A DNA stretch of 5,369 bases, taken from contig JAHHTB010000131.1 in NCBI GenBank assembly GCA_020024855.1, forward strand, positions 1-5,369, read 5' to 3'. Made by a program: the position numbers and the translations under genes. The number at the start of each line of letters is the position of its first letter. Position 1 is the stretch's first letter. Under the pieces are notes generated by a model. The model was not told the DNA's origin. It worked only from the letters and a program-made list of their open reading frames with translations, and did not search any database. The stretch comes from Fusobacterium sp. (GTDB taxonomy: Bacteria > Fusobacteriota > Fusobacteriia > Fusobacteriales > Fusobacteriaceae). Of the stretch, positions 1 through 5,369 are shown piece after piece.

Positions 1-2297
1 AAACCTTCATAATTTTCATTTTTATTTATTTTAGATTTACTATTTAAATAACTAAATACTACTCCTTCATTTGTATTTTCTTTTGTAAATTTTCTATATT
101 GTTTATTTAAATCTTTTGTAATATCTATTATTTGTGTTTCCAGTGTAGTTATATTTTCAATACCTGTAACTTCATTTAATTTATTGGAAAAAGAATCATA
201 ATTTTCTCCTGTGGCTATCAATTTATATATCTGAAGAGATTCCCCACTTAAATTATCATTATAATTAGCTTCTAATAAATTTCCTAATTCTCTATTCTCT
301 ATTATTGTATTAAAATCTTTTCTATCAACTTTAGTTAATGAAATTGAACTATTATTTTTATCTGTCTGAATATCAAATAAATAAGAGTTTGAAATAAGAT
401 TTCCATCTCCTTCTATTCCCTCTTTAGCTTCAATATATTTATAATCTATAAAATTTTCGACTTCCTCTCTTGACATTCCTATAAAATTAGTAGTATCTAA
501 TTTTATATTTCCATTAAGCCCTATTTTTCCAGTAGAAATTAGAGTAGTTTCTTTTTTATCAAATCCAATAATTTGTCCACTCTCATTCTTTATAGCTTCA
601 TATTCTGGAACAATAGTTATATTATCATGATGATTTTCTTTTCCTATTGTATAATCTCCTATATCTATATCTCCATTTGCTATAATCTTCCCTTTAATTT
701 CAACTTTTGATCCCTTATTATCTGTATAAAAAATATGTCTATTTCTTTCTGATAAATATGTCTCTTTATTTTCTGCATCTAGACCATCAGGAACAATAAA
801 ATTTATTTCTGTTTCCCCATTAAAAGTAGCTACTGATCCACCTTCTAACCAAGTAGCATACACATTTTTTCCTTCAAGATTAATAGTAGATTTTGCTTCT
901 ACTTCTTTTCCATCTTTATCTACTGTATTTAAAATAGACTTTTTAGTTTCTGTATCAGTATTAAAATAGATATTCGCTCCATTCTCTCCTAAAACTGCTA
1001 TTCCTGCACCTTTTCTAAGTTGAGTAGTAAATCTTTTAGAATCATTTACACCAATAGAAATAGTTCCACAATTATTATAAAATTCTCCGCCATTTATATT
1101 CACTCCAATACTCGTTTCTGTTAAATTAGTAAAAGATAATAACCCTAACTTTAAAACATTTTTATAAAATAAATATAAGTCAACAATATTATTATTATCA
1201 TCATAAGCTTTAGCTAAATCTCTTTCAACTTCTATTATTCCTGTATTAATAAAAGTTGAATTTTTAGTATTTATACCATATTTATTATGCTCTCCTATAA
1301 AATCTGCTCCTAAAGCTCCTACTCCTATTCCTGAATATCCTTGTCCATAAATATCTCCACCAACAAATATTTTTCCACTATTTATACTTTTTTCTACATT
1401 TCCCAAACTAGAATCATTTGATAAATTAATTCCATAATCGTTTCTATCAAAATGTATTCCTATCTGAAGCAAATCAACAGCAACACCATTAATAATTTCA
1501 AATTGTTTTTGTCTTTCTACTTTTATTAAACCAGTATTTTTTATACTTCCTTGTTGAAGATTTATTATTCTTCTATCGGTAGTTATTTTAGCTCCATTTA
1601 AAACTCCAATATCTAATGCTTTTACATATTTTACTCTATCAATTCCTGTAGTTATAGTACCATTATTTTCAATATTACTATTTAAAGCATTTATAACATA
1701 TTTATCATAATCCCCAAAAGTTATACCTGTGGGAATTAAACCAGCTATATTAACAGGAACTGACAATATATGTTCAGTTGCTCCCATCTGTATTTGACCA
1801 TCATTTATAAAATTCACATAAGAATTATTATATCCTTTTAATCCAATTAAATTATCATTTTTTATTAAAGGATTGTCTATCCCAGTAATTAAGAGTCCAC
1901 CATAATTAGTGTTAATTTTTTGATTATATGATGATATCTTTCCAATATTGTGAACTGTTGCTCCATCTTCTGCATATAAAGCTAGTTTTGAATCAACTTT
2001 ACCATTATGTAATCCATTATCAATTTTATTATTTTCATAATCAAATTCTTGTTGTGAAAAGAGCTCTTTTTGATTTTCATCTTTTATTTTTTTTATCTCT
2101 TCTTCTGAAGCGTTTACAGGAATCTGTTTCATATTTTGTGGATATAAAGTATAATCTATTCTTTCTTTTATGTCTTTTCCTTGAACTATTAAATTAGAAT
2201 TAAATTTTTCGATTTTATCAACTGTATTTACATTTTTAGAATAAGATACCATATTTAAAATTAGCATAATAAAAATTATTTTTAATTTTTTATTCAT
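1..2297 (-). CDS. Autotransporter (type V secretion) passenger protein, 3' end cut by window edge
   Basis: The frame is open from ATG at 2297 to the window edge: 765 complete codons, no stop and no frameshift. AAGGAG lies five bases before the ATG, which fixes this start. Residues 1-20 look like a Sec signal peptide: basic NKKLK, hydrophobic core IIFIMLIL, probable cleavage after S-Y-S at 20. Residues 64-92 are highly charged and probably helical. From about 105 to 600 the protein is Gly/Asn/Ile-rich and beta-helix-like, with the motif N-x-G-x-I at 117, 165, 211, 254, 306, 351 and 409. Residues 630-740 resemble the passenger-to-barrel junction and linker helix. The beta-barrel (usually about 250-300 residues in this family) is missing and should lie left of base 1. 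Only one Cys (410) is seen, which fits an exported passenger. The inferred role is a surface adhesin or other passenger carried across the outer membrane. No protease or lipase active-site motif was recognised, and the substrate or ligand is unknown. The gene follows the 2367-5369 gene after 69 bases and may be co-transcribed with it. Confidence 0.8.
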   Translation of the reverse strand, partial: MNKKLKIIFIMLILNMVSYSKNVNTVDKIEKFNSNLIVQGKDIKERIDYTLYPQNMKQIPVNASEEEIKKIKDENQKELFSQQEFDYENNKIDNGLHNGKVDSKLALYAEDGATVHNIGKISSYNQKINTNYGGLLITGIDNPLIKNDNLIGLKGYNNSYVNFINDGQIQMGATEHILSVPVNIAGLIPTGITFGDYDKYVINALNSNIENNGTITTGIDRVKYVKALDIGVLNGAKITTDRRIINLQQGSIKNTGLIKVERQKQFEIINGVAVDLLQIGIHFDRNDYGINLSNDSSLGNVEKSINSGKIFVGGDIYGQGYSGIGVGALGADFIGEHNKYGINTKNSTFINTGIIEVERDLAKAYDDNNNIVDLYLFYKNVLKLGLLSFTNLTETSIGVNINGGEFYNNCGTISIGVNDSKRFTTQLRKGAGIAVLGENGANIYFNTDTETKKSILNTVDKDGKEVEAKSTINLEGKNVYATWLEGGSVATFNGETEINFIVPDGLDAENKETYLSERNRHIFYTDNKGSKVEIKGKIIANGDIDIGDYTIGKENHHDNITIVPEYEAIKNESGQIIGFDKKETTLISTGKIGLNGNIKLDTTNFIGMSREEVENFIDYKYIEAKEGIEGDGNLISNSYLFDIQTDKNNSSISLTKVDRKDFNTIIENRELGNLLEANYNDNLSGESLQIYKLIATGENYDSFSNKLNEVTGIENITTLETQIIDITKDLNKQYRKFTKENTNEGVVFSYLNSKSKINKNENYEG
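1059..1949 (-). repeat. Passenger repeats with N-x-G-x-I core, about 45-residue period
   Basis: Inside the autotransporter passenger, seven copies of N-x-G-x-I occur at residues 117 (NIGKI), 165 (NDGQI), 211 (NNGTI), 254 (NTGLI), 306 (NSGKI), 351 (NTGII) and 409 (NCGTI). The gaps are 48, 46, 43, 52, 45 and 58 residues. Copies 254 and 351 continue alike, NTGLIKVER and NTGIIEVER. The spacing equals roughly two beta-helix coils per unit (inference). The repeats are diverged at DNA level, so this is an old protein repeat rather than a recent tandem duplication. Confidence 0.7.
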
Positions 2298-2302
2298 TTT
2301 TT

Positions 2303-2308
2303 CTCCTT
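2303..2308 (-). promoter_or_regulatory. Shine-Dalgarno site of the autotransporter gene
   Basis: On the minus strand AAGGAG (within ACAAGGAGA) sits five bases before the ATG at 2297. It is a near-full match to the anti-SD sequence and decides the start codon. It begins only six bases after the foot of the 2315-2360 hairpin, so folding of that hairpin could affect ribosome access. Confidence 0.85.
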
Positions 2309-2314
2309 GTAAAA

Positions 2315-2360
2315 TTATTGCAGATATATAACTTTATTTTTAATTAAATATCTGCAATAA
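2315..2360 (-). terminator. Intergenic hairpin with T-run: weak intrinsic terminator or intercistronic stem-loop
   Basis: A perfect 13-bp inverted repeat has arms at 2348-2360 and 2315-2327 (minus-strand TTATTGCAGATAT / ATATCTGCAATAA) around a 20-base, almost pure A/T loop. It starts six bases after the upstream stop codon, and on the minus strand TTTT (2314-2311) follows it directly. This is the layout of a Rho-independent terminator. However, only 3 of 13 pairs are G-C, the loop is long and the T-run is short, so termination is probably partial. It may instead stabilise or process a two-gene transcript. Only 17 bases separate the stem from the next ATG, so no promoter fits after it. Within the gap a TATATA-like -10 can be found, but without a good -35. 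Confidence 0.55.
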
Positions 2361-2366
2361 GATATT

Positions 2367-5300
2367 TTAATAGAAAGTATATGTTACTTCTACTGTTCCA
2401 CTATATGAACCATATTTTTCTTTTGATAAATTTTTAGGTACTTCTAAAACACCTAAAACATCATAGTATTCTATTATTTCTGTATTTTGTTCTACAACTT
2501 CTGTTGAAGTATTATTAAGTTTTTCTGTTTTTAAATCTCTTACTTTTAATTCTCCACCATTTACCATTACTTCATTATTTGCACTTCTTTGTTTTATAAA
2601 AATAGTATCTGTATTAACAGTTAATCCTTCACTTGTTATATCAAGATTATTATCAAGAGTTCCATTTTTTATAACTTTAATAGGAATTTCTGTTTTACCT
2701 TCTTTTATAACTAAAGGAGAAGTTTCATTTTCTAATTTTATTTGTCCAAAATCAAGTATAGAGGTTTCTATTTTTATTCCAGGTCCTTTTGTTATAAAAT
2801 TAAGTGGTTTATTAAATAAAATATTATCATTTAATGTTTCTGTACCAATAGTTATAACATTTTGATTTCCATTTAAGAAAATCTCATATTTTGTATATGG
2901 TTTTAGTTTTTTATACTCAGCTAAACTTAATTTTAATTTTAAAGGATAATTTTTATGACTAGCTGTAGGACCTCCATCTTTAGTAAATTCTATTATTCTA
3001 TTTTTATTTGTGATATCAATATAATTAGTCCCATCTAATAATACAATATCTCCTTTTACTGGTTTTGCATAATTAGAGCCTACTGGAATAGCATCAACTT
3101 GTCCTTTAATATTTATAAATAAATCCTTTTCTAATAGTGCTTTTGGTAAGGCTTCATATCTTAAATAATCTCTATATGATGTACCTAAATCAACATATAC
3201 AAAATTATCTGCTTGTAAATTATTAAGTTGTAAATCAAGAGTACTATTACCAACACTGTTTATCTCCATATATGTTTCTGTGTCATCACTATTTCCTACA
3301 AACACTTTTCCATAATATTTAGGATCAAATTCATCAATAGTTATATTTAATCTATAAGTCTTATCTTTTCCATTATCAATGATTCCAGTTCCAGAATTTA
3401 AAAATTTCATATCTAGAGTTTTTTCTATTTTATTTCCTGTATAATTTCCAAAAAGAGTTTCAAATATATTTTTTGTTTTTGGTAATCCTATTATAAAATC
3501 ATTATCTTGTTTTAATATAAATTCTTTTATTTCTGAATCATTTAATAATACTTTATTTAAATTATCATATAACTCACAAAAACTATTATTAATATCAGTT
3601 TTTAAATTATTTATAGTTTCATCAGATATTTGAACTTCAACCCAATCAATTTTATCTTTTGTTGTCCTATGGTTACCATTGTTATTATAATTTCTTGTAA
3701 ATAAGCTTGTTGCTCCACTTCCATTATTTATATCCATTGTCATACTAGGATTTTTAAACCTTATATTTATATCTCCCTTGTAATTTATTGTTTGTTTAAA
3801 TTTAACTATATATCTTTGATCAAATAAAAATTTATTTTGTCCATTTGAAGTATCTATATATCTTATATAAAATTTAATATCTTTTTCTTTTGTAGCATCA
3901 TATCCATTATCAAGAGAAAATCTTATATAATTATCATTTACATTTTCACGACTTATTATAAAGTTTCTATGATTATTATTACTATCTAATGCAAGAGAAA
4001 ATTTATATTCTCCATTTATAGTATTTAAGTTATCTATTAAAACTTTATTATTATCATCAAATAAAGTCATTTTTAAATTACTAGATTTTTCATTTTTTAT
4101 TACTGGAATATCTATAATCTCTCCTTTTACCCTACCCCATATATCTGATTGTTTTCCATTTGCAAGAGTTATTTTATTTGTAAGTTTTCCAAAAGAAAAA
4201 TTAGATTTATTTAATTTTATCCAGTTTATATTTCCATTTTCTTTCTTTAAATTTTCATTTTCAAATTCAATTATAGTTTCAACAAAACGTTTTGTAGTAA
4301 TATTCAAATAAAGGTTCTTTCCAGTTCCAGTAGTAAATATATTTCCAGCATTACCATTTTCAAAAGATTCTCCACCCATATAAGTATAATATTTCTCTTT
4401 GTTATTATTTACAGTAACACCTATTCTTAACGGATTTACATCTTTAACTTTATTTTCATCACTTGTAAGTATTTTATATTTTCCATCTTTTACTAATGTT
4501 TCTTGTTGTGGTATTTTTAATTTTAACATAGCAGAAGTCGATTTTTCATTTTTTCCTTTAAATCTACTTGTTCCGTCACCAGTATCATCTGAAACATCAA
4601 CACCATTTTCAAAATAAAGTTCTGCATTATTTATAACATAACCTGTTTCTTTATTATTTTTATCTAAATGTATAAGTTTTACTTTTTTAGTAACTCTAAA
4701 GTCAATCCCTTCTCCACCAGATTGATTTGTTATTCTTGTATCCAAATCTCTAAATCCAACTGTTCCATAATCTATTACTATTGGTTTATCATTTGGTTTT
4801 GTAGAATCGTAAGCATAATCTTTAGTATAATTTTGTTTTGGTTTTATATCAAAATTTCCCATATAATGAATTCCTTCAAATCTTGGAATTTTAACTTTAT
4901 AAGTTGCTCTACTTTCTAAAGCTTTATCTGTATAGTTTGTAATAGATATATCATTTATATCTTCGCCATCAAAATTATATTTAGACAAACCAAAATTCAA
5001 ATATTTATTTCCACCATCATAAGAAAGCATTACTTCATTTTTACTTCTATTAACATTTCCTATTTTATCCCCACTTAAATAAGTAGATGAATTTGTTCCT
5101 CCGTTTTCTTTTGTTACTTTAATTACTTCATTCTTTCCTCTATATATACTTATCTTATGTTTTCCTAAATCTTCCCAAGGATAATCACGAATATCAGGAC
5201 TTGGAATTATCCAGTCTTCTCCACTTAAATTAGTATTCTTAATAAATTTTGAACCATTATTATTTAAAGTTATAGCTTCATTTTTTGCAAGGTGCACTCT

Positions 5301-5369
5301 TCTGTTATGCACTATATTACTTATTGCACTACTTGAATTATAATCATAATAAACAAGTGGATTTTTTAA
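2367..5369 (-). CDS. Large secreted/surface protein with C-terminal pilin-like domain, 5' end cut by window edge
   Basis: The frame is open from the right edge (base 5369) to TAA at 2367-2369, giving 1000 residues. A GTG at 5312 could be read as a start, but the 19 codons before it are open and no ribosome site precedes it. The real start is therefore probably outside the window and the signal peptide is unseen. I do not recognise the whole protein. It is rich in Asn, Lys, Thr, Asp and Ile, with many alternating beta-strand patterns and a single Cys (residue 598 of the visible part), and no transmembrane segment. A segment at about 347-423 recurs at about 660-763, each with LNIT...F and later KG-[EQ]-x-x-x-IPV. 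The last ~130 residues begin with ILDFGQI (871-877) and end GSYSGTVEVTYTFY. This resembles the first and last strands of DUF4402 / spore-coat-U type fimbrial domains (inference from motif). A tip adhesin or structural surface protein is the best guess. No enzyme motif was seen. An ordinary secreted adhesin of unknown fold is the alternative. Confidence 0.75.
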   Translation of the reverse strand, partial: LKNPLVYYDYNSSSAISNIVHNRRVHLAKNEAITLNNNGSKFIKNTNLSGEDWIIPSPDIRDYPWEDLGKHKISIYRGKNEVIKVTKENGGTNSSTYLSGDKIGNVNRSKNEVMLSYDGGNKYLNFGLSKYNFDGEDINDISITNYTDKALESRATYKVKIPRFEGIHYMGNFDIKPKQNYTKDYAYDSTKPNDKPIVIDYGTVGFRDLDTRITNQSGGEGIDFRVTKKVKLIHLDKNNKETGYVINNAELYFENGVDVSDDTGDGTSRFKGKNEKSTSAMLKLKIPQQETLVKDGKYKILTSDENKVKDVNPLRIGVTVNNNKEKYYTYMGGESFENGNAGNIFTTGTGKNLYLNITTKRFVETIIEFENENLKKENGNINWIKLNKSNFSFGKLTNKITLANGKQSDIWGRVKGEIIDIPVIKNEKSSNLKMTLFDDNNKVLIDNLNTINGEYKFSLALDSNNNHRNFIISRENVNDNYIRFSLDNGYDATKEKDIKFYIRYIDTSNGQNKFLFDQRYIVKFKQTINYKGDINIRFKNPSMTMDINNGSGATSLFTRNYNNNGNHRTTKDKIDWVEVQISDETINNLKTDINNSFCELYDNLNKVLLNDSEIKEFILKQDNDFIIGLPKTKNIFETLFGNYTGNKIEKTLDMKFLNSGTGIIDNGKDKTYRLNITIDEFDPKYYGKVFVGNSDDTETYMEINSVGNSTLDLQLNNLQADNFVYVDLGTSYRDYLRYEALPKALLEKDLFINIKGQVDAIPVGSNYAKPVKGDIVLLDGTNYIDITNKNRIIEFTKDGGPTASHKNYPLKLKLSLAEYKKLKPYTKYEIFLNGNQNVITIGTETLNDNILFNKPLNFITKGPGIKIETSILDFGQIKLENETSPLVIKEGKTEIPIKVIKNGTLDNNLDITSEGLTVNTDTIFIKQRSANNEVMVNGGELKVRDLKTEKLNNTSTEVVEQNTEIIEYYDVLGVLEVPKNLSKEKYGSYSGTVEVTYTFY
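3081..4331 (-). repeat. Probable duplicated module inside the large surface protein
   Basis: Two stretches, at 4331-4101 and 3392-3081, share landmarks in the same order. First comes a Gly/Thr-rich turn (TGTGKN / GTGIIDNGKD), then a strand with LNITTKRF / LNITIDEF, and finally KGEIIDIPV / KGQVDAIPV. The second copy is longer between the landmarks (81 versus 60 residues from LNIT to KG). The repeat distance is about 320-340 residues. Identity between landmarks is low, so this is an inferred ancient domain duplication and not a nucleotide repeat. Confidence 0.4.

Noticed and set aside
1928..2197. Plus-strand open frame of 89 codons
   Set aside because: It lies wholly inside the autotransporter gene on the opposite strand. 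Its translation is a Leu/Phe/Tyr-rich string typical of the antisense of AT-rich coding DNA, and it has no ribosome site.
1..2297. Frameshift or pseudogene in the autotransporter because no stop is seen
   Set aside because: All 765 codons read through in one frame with consistent composition and repeats. The missing end is due to the window edge.
2298..2366. Sigma-70 promoter for the autotransporter in the gap
   Set aside because: TATATA-like hexamers exist, as expected in such AT-rich DNA, but no -35 close to TTGACA is found at 16-18 bases. There is not enough to call a promoter.
4399..4617. Plus-strand open frame of 72 codons
   Set aside because: It is antisense to the large surface protein gene, Phe/Ser/Leu-rich and without a ribosome site: a shadow.
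4668..4919. Plus-strand open frame of 83 codons, looks hydrophobic
   Set aside because: The hydrophobic look (Ile/Phe/Tyr-rich) comes from reading Asn/Lys/Asp codons antisense. No initiation signals are present, and a 1000-codon frame covers it on the other strand.
1..5369. CRISPR array, tRNA/rRNA, insertion sequence or phage genes
   Set aside because: Almost the whole window is covered by two long open frames. No direct DNA repeats with spacers, transposase motifs or structured RNA were seen.

Overview
The window is very AT-rich. Codon choice is A/T-ending and Arg is almost always AGA. A strong AAGGAG ribosome site precedes the one start codon that lies inside the window. Both genes are on the minus strand and both look like exported or surface proteins of a Gram-negative (diderm) bacterium. 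Low GC together with a passenger built on a repeated N-x-G-x-I motif points to the Fusobacteriota, with Fusobacterium itself the likeliest genus. Leptotrichia or Sneathia relatives cannot be excluded, because no rRNA or housekeeping gene is present.

Layout, read in the direction of transcription (right to left). Positions 5369-2367 hold the last 1000 codons of a large, Asn/Lys/Thr-rich, beta-strand-rich protein whose start lies beyond the right edge. I do not recognise the protein as a whole. Its last ~130 residues look like a pilin-type domain of the DUF4402 / spore-coat-U fimbrial kind, and an internal module seems to be duplicated. Positions 2366-2298 are a 69-base gap. It holds a perfect 13-bp inverted repeat followed by TTTT, then the ribosome site of the next gene. 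Positions 2297-1 hold the first 765 codons of a type V autotransporter: signal peptide, charged pre-helix, beta-helical passenger with repeats about every 45 residues, and a linker region. The C-terminal beta-barrel should lie beyond the left edge.

The two genes are co-directional with a short gap, so they may form one adhesin/surface-structure operon. The hairpin between them would then set how much of the downstream autotransporter is made. No usher, chaperone, mobile element, RNA gene or CRISPR array is visible. A fimbrial role for the upstream protein therefore rests on its C-terminal sequence alone. Both genes are cut by the window edges, so full lengths are unknown.
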